NCBI GenBank assembly: GCA_030141605.1
Contig: JAQGDQ010000008.1
Span: 322,501-386,500 of the forward strand
Reading direction: 5' to 3'
Source of the DNA: Tubiluchus corallicola
Lineage: Eukaryota > Priapulida > Priapulimorpha > Priapulimorphida > Tubiluchidae
DNA length: 64,000 bases
Below the pieces are notes generated by a model. The model saw nothing but the letters and a program-made list of their open reading frames with translations. It did no database searches and was not told the origin of the DNA. Positions 1-12,712 of this stretch are shown here, one piece after another (position 1 is the first letter of the stretch; each line of letters begins with the position of its first letter). A program made the position numbers and the translations under genes.

Positions 1-1551
1 CAAAAAGAGAAAATGACCGTTGATATGTGCGCCGCGTCAGTTTGATTTATGACTTCACTTTCTAATAGCAGGTCCGAATAGTCCTTATGTACAGCAATAA
101 ATGTTTTTGTGTATCTGTGTATAGGCGTATTGATCATACCACAGTAATGTGGTGTGATTTATCCTGCCTGCATGTTTATATGTATGTATTCTTCGCTAAA
201 GCCGCCTGAAAATGGCTGCATTTTAATTTTGAAAGTGGGTGGTTGATGAATGACGTCAGCTTGAATTCGTATAGAACAAGTTGCTGCCACGGTCTTTTAA
301 AAGCTCATTTCCTTTTACCTAAATATAGCATGTTTTACGATGTCAATTAACTTCTGAATAAAGTCGTTAAAATTTGAACCATTTTAAATCCATTGCGGTG
401 CTATTGCATATCTAATCAGTCTTAATATATTGTCATTCCATACTGAGTTTATTCTATGTGTTGAGTAAATACTGTAATGGGGTTCGCGACGACGTTCCGA
501 TAACTCTGATGACGTACTTCCCTGCTTTTTTTGTGTACTGGATGAAGAAAAATTTTTTACATAACAACATGTTTACACAATCACTGCCGCTATCTACAAA
601 ACAATTATTAAACTATTTTCCGTGTAAACAGAAACATGTTTACTGAAATGCAAAATAACTGCACTATATTACGTTCTCTAAGTTAGTGATTAGTAAAACG
701 CGCAAAATTCAAAAATAAACACGAAACATTTTTACACGAATGACTTTAGCTTCCAACACCAATTTTTTGCTTCCATCGGTCATTTATGAATTTACTTAAA
801 CGAAGACCGGACGATTGTTTAGGCGATCATTTTAATTTACTGTCCAAAATATACATTTTCTTGCCTATAAAAGTTAACAATTGTTCCTTATATTTGAATA
901 ATTAGCTTAGAAAGTTAATTAACGGCAACGGAAAACAGCTATTGCTTACGTCAGAAACTAACCACAATTTGTGTAATGGCAGGCGTCTTTCCTTGCGCGT
1001 CAAGCACATTTGCATAGGTGTTACAGTCAAAGAATATAAACCTCTTTATACACTTTGTTACAGTACTGCTTAAACACATGATGTCACGAAAAATGGGCTT
1101 TACATCATATAACGTCATGAAACTAACACAGCAGTTCATGATCATTGTTATGACGGTACCGCCTTCTATTTGTCGGCACGCGCATGTGACAAAAAGGCAC
1201 CATTGCCTATCTTAGTAGATTCACTGAGCCGCGCGTAGCTTTGAAAGTTTAACGAAATTTGAGTATCCCAGGTAATTATTATTTAATCTAAGCTTTGATT
1301 TAAAATAAGCTATTTTAGTAGTTTTAGTAGTTTAGTAGTACTTATAAGCTATATAAGTAGCTTTCAATATTTTAGAGCATTCTTTATTCTGAACTCGTGT
1401 TTACACAGTCATCCGGTTTTCCTTTAATATGCATAACTCACAATCGATTGTGAGAGGAACTATAACTATGAAATATGATCGACGCGAATCAACGCAGTTT
1501 TTTCATTTGTTCAAAACCTCATCTGTTTGCTGTTTCTTTTCCTGTCCTCAG
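1..1551. other. Non-coding left edge, probably intron of the gene ending at 3308
   Basis: No convincing exon was found here. The next feature on the right begins with a strong splice acceptor at 1550-1551 (a long pyrimidine tract, then CAG), so this stretch is most simply the intron upstream of it, with the rest of the gene off the left edge. It contains a CRE palindrome (listed separately) and short TAGT-rich runs near 1315-1340. Short ORFs at 458-646 and 951-1215 have no protein-like composition or splice signals. Confidence 0.4.
251..258. promoter_or_regulatory. Perfect CRE palindrome (TGACGTCA)
   Basis: The full 8-bp cAMP response element consensus TGACGTCA is present. This is the binding site of CREB/ATF bZIP factors. 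A single 8-mer is expected about once or twice by chance in a window this size, so a functional role is inference only. Confidence 0.3.
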
Positions 1552-3308
1552 AAAACACGTTTTTCTCCACTGCTCTTCGTGCACGGCGCAAATATGAGAA
1601 CGCACCAAGAAAAACACTCACACAGAGGGAACAAATGCATGTAACACAGACAACTTCCGCCGCCTCCGAAGAATTCCAAGTGGACCACTTCCCACGTCAT
1701 TGTAATTTCCAAAATACTCAGCGTAATGGAAATCATCGAGCCAGAAGTTTCAGGAACTATGTGGACGTAAGTGCAGGTTTGCGCCTCGGGTGAAGAAAAA
1801 TCGAAAGCAATGTTATCGACTGAACTGAGATTCTGAGCTAGAAATCACGTACATCTGAGCAGTTTATGAATATTTGATTATAAAACAATGTTACTGAACT
1901 CTCAACGGTGTGATTAGGAGTTTAATACAAAAACAAGATTGATGATGAAGAACCAACTGTGTATTAAATATTAAAGCCTCAAAAATCAACTTCGTGTTGG
2001 CAAACATGCTAGCAACTATAAGTACATAAGCATAGACATCTTTATGAATAATTTTAATTACACAGTTAATAAGTAAAGTACCCCCATCACTTATTAAATT
2101 TTTACATCTAAACACTGCTGAAAGAGGGAAAAAATCTGAATAATGCAGACACAAATCGTATTATAGACAATTCAAATCCTAGCTCAGATCCATTTCTTTC
2201 TTTATCTTTTTTGACCCATATTTGGACTCAGCTTAATAATAATAGAATATTTAATTTTCTTACCCTACATAAAAACTCAACAAAACACAAACTCATGCTG
2301 TTGTAGACATACGTTGAATGTGCTGCGTAGCCTTGGTGAAACCTAGCTCCTGTGAGAACGTGAAATAGAATGCTACAAATAATACAGGGCTTAGTCACTT
2401 TAATGAGAACAGCGGTGGCGCTGTTTACTTGAAAATCACTCTGCTCGGATCGTCTCTCACTCCGACGAAATATTAATCCGGGTCGATTCAGAGATCTCGG
2501 ATTTTCGACGTACATACACACAGATGGCCGACCATAATGCACAAGGCTGGGTGATAAACGAGCAAAATTGGAATGATAGTAATTAATAGGGTAAAGGTCT
2601 GGTGGGTGGGCTTCTAGTAGATGGATATAGATGGATGCATGGAATCAATCATTGAGAGTGACGTTGAAATTATTATAGCCATGACATTTAATGCAGGACT
2701 GGATGATGGAAAATGCGATTTATGAAGAATTCAAGGAATTTGGTATGTGGCTTTTCGTTCCGTGTTACTTAAGAAAAAGGGAAGAAAGGGGAATTTTAAA
2801 ATATATCTCAAAAAACTTTCCACAGAAAATTATATTACTTAGCTTTACACTTAACTGTTGGAAAAAACCCATGTAATTGGAAAAGAAAATTCGTATTAGA
2901 AAAACTGTATTAGGTACAGTGATTTAGAATCAGCGGCACTGTACCGCCATCCCAGTGTGCACCACTAATTCACCAAAAAAACACATTATTGATTTTACTT
3001 ACAGTATAATGCAGTTAAAGTTTTGTTTAGCTAGCGAAAAAGGTGCTACGAATGTTCTGATTATTTTTTCAAACTTTACGCAATGTTACTTAAACGTGTT
3101 TTGAACCGTTACCGTTAAAATTGTTGCTCTTAACAGATTTATAAAAACGTAACTGCTAATGCGAAGTCCTGTATGCAATAAGACAACATATAAGGCATAT
3201 AAAATTTCAAGACAAAGTATTCAAGCTTTGTTTACAAAGAGTATTTTTTATGCTTTAAAAAACATGAATTGTTCTTTCTTGTATACAGAGTTCTGCGAAA
3301 AGTTCTAA
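1552..3308 (+). CDS. 3' end of a multi-exon gene, possibly CCSAP-like (centriole, cilia and spindle-associated protein)
   Basis: Three exons are read: 1552-1766, 2697-2742 and 3289-3308. The first lies between a textbook acceptor (pyrimidine tract plus CAG) and a GTAAGT donor. The second ends at GTATGT, and the third follows a TTTCTTGTATACAG acceptor and stops at TAA 3306-3308. The phases agree throughout (2 nt carried in, then 0, then 1), giving 92 residues after the incoming split codon. The peptide begins with a basic stretch (STALRARRKYENAPRKTLTQ) and ends with DDWMMENAIYEEF followed by a short acidic/aromatic tail. From memory, CCSAP proteins have a basic SALRAK-type segment followed by a closing WM-E-Y motif, so a CCSAP relative is suggested. 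The linker between them differs and the conserved upstream GWG motif is not in the window. The exon structure is much surer than the name. The N-terminus lies off the left edge. Confidence 0.5.
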
Positions 3309-4925
3309 GATTTATCCGCCTATTTGGATTCCATGATGAACATTTGAGCTCCCAATGTTTGCAAAAAAACCGAAAACACCTTTTAATACAGTTCAGTCTC
3401 TATAAGCTAATGTCTAGCATTTGTCCAATAGAAACTGCTGGATGTAGACATTTCTGACGGGACTGGGATCTAGTTCGTTATGAAAATTAACCCTCTAACA
3501 TCAAAAGATACAAAATTGGACAATGTGTCTTAGTTACTTTCGAATGTATATATATAATCCGTTAAAAGGGCTAGCAGTGACAAATGAAACCGCCTAGAGC
3601 CATTCTTTCTGGTGGGCACCTGTTCGTCAACCAAATACGATGTTGCTTAACTTCTGTGACATCACACACTCACACGGTGATCACTATTCCATTCACTCCC
3701 ACCTGCTAGAAACATAAGGCTTAAAACTTAAAATAAATTTGTCGACCAGGACCATAAAGCATTCCTATAAAAAAATTTCAGTAACGAGCAGGTTATAAAG
3801 TGACAAAACTGTAAGAAATACGCTAACATCACAATAACGACCGCACAAAAATCATCTATAAATGAAAACAGAACAACACATGTCAATAAAACAAAACTTG
3901 TGAATGAAGGCAAATTTCTATTATTAGTTTTACTGTGCTATGTGTGTGCAACTATCTGTCCAGAAGCAGCTGCTACAGAGATTACATTGCCGACACGAAT
4001 ACCCAAATTCCTGAAATATGATATACGCATAATTAGCAGCATTTTCCTAATCTTTGTTGAGCCATTCCAAACAGTGACAGCCATTCATTGCAATTCAGAA
4101 CGTACTTGTGCACAGGGATAGACAAACTGGGGATCTTCCGGGATTACTGCTTATGTTTCGTTACAGGCAGTTTTTTGGTATAAATACTTTTCCTGTACAG
4201 CTGCCAGCCTCAATGCAAAAGCTCTTTACCTATTAAAATAGTACCACAGCTTCATGCGTTTTTTCACTAAATATTGATTTTGGGAGTCCGTAAGTTAAAA
4301 CACGAAGAAAATGAAAAAAATCTTTTTAACTTGTAAGAGGCACTATTGAATCAAGCTTTGAACCATTTTAGAGACCCACACGGTGGCGTTGTATAGGCCC
4401 TAGGTATTAGCAGACAAATACAGCATTTGGCATTGTCCGCAAAGGATTTTTAAAAATGCACGTTCATTAGGTTCGTAAATTTCGTTTTTAATCCAACCTA
4501 CACCATACAGCAACAAAGCACTTGTTGTTACTGTTCTTTTTCTGGCACATGCACAGGAGGAAGGTTTGTGTGCTTCAACCTGTATGTTTTCCTTGATCAA
4601 ATCATTAATGCGCTTTTACTCAAAACTCACTCGAAATTAAATAACTCGTAAACAAAAAAAACAAAAACTCTAAACACTTCAGGAAAGCACATGACGAATA
4701 AATTATCCAGAATTTATTCACAATAAATCGGCGCATGAAAAGGCTGTTTGCACTCGTATCAGTGCTTACTAAAATAACAGCTTTCGGTTATTGGAAGTTA
4801 CGATGCACCAAATGTGATGGCACTTCAAAGCTTGCGGCTGCTGCAATTTCATTAAATTACTGTCTCCAGTTTTCAGTTATAGCTTTTTATACTTTCTAAA
4901 GAAGACGGTTTTGTATACAACTTAA
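3309..4925. other. 3' UTR of the left-edge gene, then intergenic DNA
   Basis: The 3' UTR of the gene ending at 3308 probably runs to a polyadenylation signal at 3732-3737. The rest is AT-rich with no splice-supported ORF or recognisable repeat. Confidence 0.4.
3732..3737 (+). terminator. Candidate polyadenylation signal AATAAA
   Basis: This is the first canonical AATAAA downstream of the stop at 3306-3308, about 420 nt away, a normal 3' UTR length. AATAAA is common by chance in AT-rich DNA, so this is a candidate only. Confidence 0.35.
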
Positions 4926-5169
4926 CGCAAACTTGGCTTCATAAGTAGGCCCACTTCCTGTACACAGTCAAAAACAAGAAACAAGATGCATCAGCATCAT
5001 CAGTCGTCGAGACATGACGCGCGGGCTTCCGCGGAAATTCTAAAACTCAAGTTTCGAGGGATTAAAGAAGATAACAGTAACTCAAACCCACTTATTTGCA
5101 ATTCGCAACGGGACATCCCGCGATTAAACGAGAAAATAAGAAACAGGTTTGAAGGCAGTGGAGGATTAG
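4926..5169 (+). CDS. Candidate first coding exon, unknown product
   Basis: An open frame follows an in-frame stop at 4923. An ATG at 4986 sits in a good context (AAG just before it), and the frame runs about 61 codons to a possible GTTAGT donor after 5169. The peptide (starting MHQHHQSSRHDARASAEI) is polar and protein-like, and the stretch is visibly richer in GC and CpG than its surroundings. The reading frame ends at TAG 5172-5174 if not spliced. No partner exon was identified downstream and I do not recognise the sequence. It may equally be a chance ORF. Confidence 0.2.
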
Positions 5170-8053
5170 GTTAGTGAATATTTTAGAAATGGAACAGAAA
5201 TGATGAGAAACGGAGCACAGCTTTCCACTGCTTGCTACTTCAAATAAAAACACGAAAACAACAGTGCATATATCTAAAGGCAGGTGAACAACTCGATAAT
5301 GGTAAATGGTAAAATGGAAGAAAATGGTAAACTCTATTGAGAAGCATCAGACATTGTCTGAAGCATATTAAATAGCGAAACAATTCAATTCAATTCAATT
5401 CACCTTTTATTTCAGCATTAAGTTTCTATACAATTCACTAAAAAAGATAAATAACCACACGTACACAAACACACAAAATACTAACTCTACTAATTACATG
5501 CAACAACAACAACAAAACCAAAGAATATTAAAAGCTACCAACATCAAATAAAAAGGACGTCCATAACCAAAAAATTTTGAAGTGTACACTACAGTCATTA
5601 GCAATATTTGCCCTCAGAGCATTGTCAGATTGCACAATTCTCGTAAGCAGACTTGCGTCGTATATGAATAAAATGTGAAAGAGATAAATCTACACACATA
5701 TGAGATGCACTACAAACATATTTAAGTTTTAAAAGTTTCCTTATAACATTGTTGTAAGACACCCTAAGTTTGTCTAGAACATATTTGTCAAAATTAACCC
5801 AGAAGTTAACAACATTAGATAATACAACAGTAACTTTTGAAGAGAAAAGACTTAACATTAGCACAACAATTACTAAACTTCCTTATTATATTATTAATGT
5901 AATAGTGACTTAGCAAAATGTCAGCGAAACTTACCATCGGTAAATAACAACGTGTACTGTGAGCAGTTACACAACATACTAAAGGAGAACAGTAGCTCTA
6001 CCAAACGTACGGTTTGCAAAGAATTTAATCCGGACATAAAAACCCCATATATATATATTAGAGACTACTACAGAAAAATACCGCATAGTTTTCTCTCGAC
6101 TAAGGTTACAACCGCATCACATAACTAAGAATTGAAACCGGAAGATGGCACCGTGAAAATAGAAAGACTATACACGTGTGCACGAACGGAAAAATATGTA
6201 CGGTGTGCTGACGTACTGACGTAGAGAAAATAGGAGAAAATATGCTAGTGTGGACTTCTGTACTGTCAACTATTATGGAGAGCAAACTCGCATTTGAAAT
6301 TTGCTTTCAAGTTTTAGAAACTTTCAAAATTAAAAAGATTAATTACGTTAGTATTGATGTTCGCTTAAAATGTCGAACTATAACCACTTTTTCTATGGTA
6401 TAAAGTTAATACAACTATGTTATTTTAGATACTAATGTGACTCACTTGTGATTAATTCTTAACGAAGTGCATAATGGACTGCAAAGTTTATTATTTTTCA
6501 GTTACCCCAGTTTTTGTCAATGATTGTATTCACAATTTATAAATTATAATACTACAGCTAATATAGAAGGTTGTGGCAAAACTGGAATCTGTAACAAATT
6601 TAAAAATAATCTTTTCAGATGAAATGACAGAAGAGTCTCAGCCAAGTTCGTATGTGAGGGAAATAAATGTCAGACAAAACCTCCCAGAGGCAATCATCCA
6701 TCCATTTACTGACTAGTCCCGACGTTGTTTAACTTCAGACGCTAAGCTTACGCCCTGGCCACGCCGCTCCTCATCCCAATAGTAAAATGTGTTTAACAAA
6801 GCATAGGTATACGCAAGCTTTAGTAACAAGTGTGCTTATCAAAGGGTTATGTTTAGCTTTGTCCGCAACAAAGGAACCTTTTAGCAATTCTCTTTATTAT
6901 AAGCGGTTTTCCCCATTTTCGTGCGTTAACCTTTTCGCAAAATTGCGATCGTAATTCAGGCTTAATGGAATCCATTCACAATAACAACTACTCTAGTTTC
7001 TATGAAGTATGAAGCCATTGGGGTTATCGAATGTTAGCTATAGAATGTGGCTTCCAATATACCGTTTTCCTGTATAAAACCTATGCAGAAGGAATTTACG
7101 AGACACTGTTATACAACATACATTGTTTTGATGTAACAAACTACTCATCCACCATAGACTAAACTATTTATTTCCAAAAGGACTAGCTTATATTCTGCAC
7201 CGTCGCATATACCGTCACGTTTATAAATTAACATTATTAAGTACAGAAACTCTAGTAAAATTCTCACATGCAGAACATAAAAATCAACAAGCTACTAAGT
7301 TAAGATATCAGCTATTATGAAGAAGATATAAATTACTATTATTTTTTATTTCACACATTTAAAATTAATAAAGCAATATGAAAAAAATAAATATTTAAAT
7401 AAGTAATACCTAAATGAGTAAATAAATAAATAAATAAAAACACAAAATGTTTAAATGGCAAAAATTAAATTCCTGTCTTAAAGGCATACATTAACATCGG
7501 TTAATAATCAAATCTAGCTCTTGAAGTGGGCGCCTGGATGCGTCTGGATGCCTTAAATTACAATTTAGATTCTCATCGCAAAGATTTGGCGAAAAATCCG
7601 CATCATTAATTCTGCTTAACTTTAATTTGAAAATTAAAATTGTACGATTGATTTTGTGCCAAAAGGCCTTATACTTTAGCACGGAAACAAATTTCACTAC
7701 TAGCGTTAGAGTAAATAATTCGTTTTCGTTGCATAATTGCTAGGTTTTTCATCGTCATTCTATTTCTATAGAGAGCAATTTTACTTCACTGGATGATTTA
7801 TTTTTTACGAAATGCATTAATTTCTCCAACGCAGCAAAAGACTGCAAATGAGATCGGCGAGCATTTTCTAGCCTCATTATCTCTTCAAGAGCTAAATGCT
7901 TACGCCATAAAAGTAAATTGATCGATTTAGATTAAAATTTCATCTGCACCGTGCATGCACCAGAGAAACAATTTACTACAATGCATTATTAACACAACCA
8001 CCGCCTTCATCATCGTTCATCACTGTCATGGTATAAGTTCCATTTAAGGTACC
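5170..8053. other. Intergenic DNA without recognisable genes
   Basis: AT-rich sequence. A short (AATTC)n run lies at about 5382-5402. One small minus-strand exon-like piece (5931-5977, with acceptor and GTAAGT donor) was judged too short to call. Nothing else stands out. Confidence 0.4.
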
Positions 8054-8726
8054 TTACGACTCCATTTGTACATAATGCGTGATCTGTAATGCGTCTACAA
8101 CAGTTTGTATTTAAACATGTAGAAGCGTTTCCACGTGTACGTAATGCGGGATCCGTATTCAGTCGAACGTGATCGCGTTCGTCCGAATACGCATCACAAA
8201 GCAATGCGCAGACCGGTGCCTAAGTGATTATAGCGAGTTTTCAAGCTTCCGGTGACCATTTTCGCTGCTTAGCTTTCTGAAAATTCTAGTTAGGTGAGTT
8301 TTGGTCATTTTAGGACCTATAAACAATATTTTTTCTATTTGAATTTTGAGAAATGGAAGAAGCATGTAGTTATGTGTTGTGCATCAAACTGCAGTTCTTT
8401 CACAAAATGATGATACTTGCCCTATTGTTCTCTATCCTGCAAAATGTTGTGCACCCAAAACCTGTGCTTTCTTTTGAATTTTTCCGTACAATAATAATAA
8501 GGTAATGCCGCAACTGTAATTATCATTAAATGCTTAAATTTCGGCAGAGACGTGGTTTCCAAAAATTATTGCTTCTTGCAATTTTCAGGAGTAGCGACAA
8601 AAATGGCGGAAAAAACGCCGTGGATTTTGTTAATACGCACAGCGTTTACGAACACATGGAAACAGTCAACACGCATCACGCATTACGGATCACAGATTAC
8701 AGCATTATGCGCACATGGAGTCGTAG
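8054..8726. mobile_element. MITE-like element with imperfect inverted termini
   Basis: The left end (about 8054-8148) and the right end (about 8635-8726) are imperfect inverted copies. TACGACTCCAT followed by CATAATGC on the left corresponds to GCATTATG and ATGGAGTCGTA on the right. A second inner block, GTTTCCACGTGTACGTAA on the left, matches TTACGAACACATGGAAAC on the right. The ends also carry repeats of an AATGCG-GATC-GTA unit. A separate hairpin with CGTATTC/GAATACG and CGAACG/CGTTCG stems lies at 8154-8191. No transposase is encoded, so a non-autonomous DNA transposon is inferred. I could not define a target-site duplication. Confidence 0.45.
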
Positions 8727-11700
8727 CTTTAGTGTTTAATTTGTGAGCTATTTTATGTACATCTACATCTATATCTTATCTACATCAGCTAAAGCTCAGG
8801 TACCTTAGGTTACTGTCTAGGAACAGTTTTTTACTGCCCTACCTAGTAGATATATATTGTATACATAATAATCTTTATTTGCTAAAATAAAGTCGTTAAA
8901 GTACATTTGATAACTGCCGAAAAAAATTGATTAAACAGTGCTAATTAATAAAATTTTACACTACTAAAGCTAATTTTACGTTGCTCAACAGCTCAACTGC
9001 AACTACTGTGAAGTAAAGAAAAAACTAGAAACACTATGACGTATAAAAACAAAACGTATTTACAAGTATTTACAAGAGTTAAAAATTGTGATTAGATTAA
9101 GCAATACGGCCGTGGATACAAAATTCTGAAATTCGTGTGTATATTGTCGTACTACTGTGAAAGTATTTTATATTTAATTATAACTTTGTTTTAAATGCCA
9201 ATACGGATCCTGATTTATTTAACTTGTAATGATAGAGCATTCCAAAGTAAAATTGACTGCTTGACTATCGAGTTGGTTTTGTTTGGCTTAATTTGTTTTA
9301 AATTAGTCGTTGTGAAATTAACGATAGTGATAGGGTTTGGAAGGAAATTAAATCTGTTATTTTGAAATTATTTGCTAATATTTTTGGTATATTTAAATAT
9401 ACACAGCAAAGTGTGATATTCTCTGTGTGCTTCAAAGACTAGAAGTTAAAGTTCCTAGGTTGCCGTTGAAGCTTTGATTTTTGTCTACTTGATCTGACAT
9501 TTGTATGACCACCCAACTATCAATCTCATAATTCTGGATTTAGTTTCAAGTAATTTTCTCTTTCGTTTTTTTTTTGAAGTAGTGTACATTCAAGTTAGAT
9601 GCACAACATATTAACCAAATTGCTAATACCAGCTATTACTGGTTGTCCTTCTATAACTACATAGAACGTTGTTATTGGGATTATACAGACACGTTATGCT
9701 ACTACAGATTGAGCAATGAACGATAAAAGAGAAAAGTTAAGTTGTCTTCGCAGGAGAGAATTGTGCATGAAATTGTGTTTCGTAAGTTATGGAATATAGT
9801 TAGACTACTTCATCTTACTTTACATTAATTTATGATTAACTTTGCTGCTTGTTTGGATTTCACCGATCTGTAATGAATGCAAAGTACAAAAACATTGTTG
9901 ATTATATAAATCAGTGTTCTACAAAATAGGCGTGCCAAAATACAAAGTTATAAGAAATAACTTACAGATATAAGAATTGTTCAAGTCTTAGTCATCTTGG
10001 ATAACCGAATTAAGTGTACTGTATAGTACTTTTGGGCCCATATTTGAATAGGAAAAACCTAAAAGGGAGGAATATTATGGCCTAGTTAGTTTTAGTCAGT
10101 GATGTCCTTCAGGAAGCACTTTCGGATCTTATTCCAAAAAATTGTGGAAATGGAAAAACAAAAGTGGATACCTCACTAACCTCAGAGAGCACTTCTAGTA
10201 CACATTTTATATTGTGAAAAAAATCAACGATGTTCCGCAGGGCACATTTCTTTGATCTGTAGAATTATATTATTTTCACTGTTCTACTTCACTAAACCTC
10301 CAAAAACTTTAAAAACCGACGTCACTGTAATAACTGCTGCTAAAAATGAAATTGCCAAATCTGTGACATGATCAAAGGATGGCAACAACGCAATTTCGTG
10401 ACTAACAAGCTAAGTAAGGCTTCTTAAGTTCCCAAGCACGAGGTGTCACATCTCAATAAATCACAGGCGACAACTGACGAACGGGGCAATGGCGAATCAA
10501 TACACACTTCCATTTGCTTGACAGGCAACCATTATGGCACCATGATTGACTCACAGGCCAGTTTGGCACATTTACATTCAAATTACATACAAAATTCAGG
10601 AAACGTTGGCCACGTGGCACGAAGCAGAGAGTTTTCTCGCCGGCAGGCAGGATAACAACATGGTAATTATCACTCTGTGGGACCTTTAAATTTGACATTT
10701 TGCAACGTTTTATTATAACGGTAGGCAGTCATCAAACGAGCGCAAGTTGCAACTGAACGAAAGAAGCCTTGACGTTTTCTCTACAAAAATACCATTTGAT
10801 CGACGGCTTTGTTAAAAGGCTTCCACAAATAGTCAACTGCCATTGACAAGTGGACAAGGTCGTGCGATTGTGGTTTAGCCGCACGTAAAAAATTCATTGA
10901 TTTGCATTAAACTCTTTTATCATTAAAATCAATAACTTTAACTAAAATGAAAAACAGTTAATTACTGTTAGAATTTTTTATTCTGAAAAATAATAAGAAA
11001 AAGAAATAATACTTCTTTTATATTATTTTTGCCTACTATATTCCTTTACCCCTTTACTTCACTACCTCCAAAACTGCAGTCACATTAAGGTGCATCAGCC
11101 AACTTTCCACTTAGTTAGTAACACACTATTACTATTCACTGGCATTATTGATATCATCATCATCATCATCATCACCATTCATTCATTCATAATCATTATA
11201 ATAATAATGATGATAAAATTGGCTGCAACGAACCTATATAGAACACAAATTACACTTATGATAGATGTGATTTCATGCACACATAAATCGAATAACCTGT
11301 GATTGAAGGCATGCAAGATGACAAAATTCAATTTCATCACAATCATCTCTCAATTTTAATAATTCGCTCGCGTGGCTTAAATCACACAGTATCGAAGCAA
11401 TGACGCACTTTTCACAGCCATTGGCAATCTCCTGCAATGCATCACTTACAATAAAGATAGGAAATAAAATTTTTGCCAATGATATTTACTAAAATTTAAT
11501 AAATCTCGAGCGATATATGTCATGTAAGGAACAAAATCGAGTGCGAGTGCTAATAAAAATACTAGTAAATAAAAATCACATTTTGAATTAGCAACAATTT
11601 CAGTGGAAGCCATTAGCTAGAATTTTTCACATCTTTCAAGGCTGTTAAGTGCCGTAAACTTTTCTCAGCAAATATTGTCAAAAGCCGACGCGAAAATTCA

Positions 11701-12218
11701 ATCTTCAATAAGCAGAACGTATTTGAATCACTAGAAACAGCTGCCTATTCGAATTACTTAAACCAACATCGAAATTAAATAAACTCACGCTTGGCCGAGA
11801 AAATTGACTTGATTCGAGCAGAATTATTTGACAGATGAATGGCGTATACTTCCGACCAAACAACAGAGAAATGAAATGCAATGCAGAAAGTGCGTGTAAA
11901 GTTGATTTATCATCGTCAAACTGCTGACCAGCCATAAAAAACACCGAGCTTTTAATCAAATTAACACACAGCAATCAATAACTAGAACCGCACGCCATAA
12001 ACTAATGATTAATTTGAGTGTAATATGAGAGCAATAACACCGTATCTGATTGCAGAACACGTACCGCACGTCGTTGTAATGTTTGTTTAGACTGCTTGCA
12101 TTAAAATACTAATATCATTTGGTGGTTGCACCAAACTTGAAAAGCCAGAGAGAATAATTGGCATTTGGCCCCGTTACGGAATGTTCGGCCGTCGAAGTTA
12201 TTTTTAGCCGTGACTATG
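8727..12218. other. Intergenic DNA without recognisable genes
   Basis: AT-rich stretch. It has short simple-repeat patches, for example ATC/ATTC/ATA runs at about 11155-11215. ORFs at 10443-10698 on both strands overlap each other and lack splice or codon support. Confidence 0.4.
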
Positions 12219-12284
12219 TTGATAATAATGATGAGTGATGATTCCGTGAAGATGACATTAACATTGATAATGATGATGATGATG

Positions 12285-12342
<58 letters not shown>

Positions 12343-12424
12343 AAAGATAAAGATGATGATGATGATGACGACGATGTCGATGACGACGACGATGATGACG
12401 ACGACGACGACGACGATAATGATA

Positions 12425-12492
<68 letters not shown>

Positions 12493-12712
12493 GACGACAA
12501 TAATAATGATGATGACAATAACAACAAAAACAGTGATAACGATGATATTTACGGTGACAACAATGATGACGATAACAATGATGACGATGACATTGACAAT
12601 AATCAAGATGATGACGATCACGAGATGATAAAGAACAAGCTGATATGATCACAATCATCATCATCATCATTATCACCATCATCATCATCAGCAAGATAAG
12701 CATGATAATGAT
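12219..12712. repeat. Large GAT/GAC trinucleotide microsatellite with an opposite-strand tail
   Basis: About 400 bp of near-continuous (GAT)n, interrupted by GAC and AAT units, runs to about 12630. Around 12650-12695 the same repeat appears as its complement (ATC)n, so the two parts can pair into a long hairpin. All long ORFs over this region, in every frame, encode only runs of Met, His, Ser, Ile or Thr and are artefacts of the repeat. Confidence 0.95.

Noticed and set aside
2228-2542. 104-residue minus-strand ORF with a possible GTAAAC donor
   Set aside because: It starts at a non-ATG codon, has no partner exon and no recognisable family. It lies within the first intron of the left-edge gene model.
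5931-5977. 47-nt minus-strand exon-like piece with acceptor and GTAAGT donor
   Set aside because: Too short to judge and without neighbours in phase; such pairs arise by chance in AT-rich DNA.
12101-12703. Several ORFs of 89-200 residues over the GAT repeat on both strands
   Set aside because: They encode homopolymer-like runs in every frame, which is the signature of a trinucleotide repeat rather than a protein.
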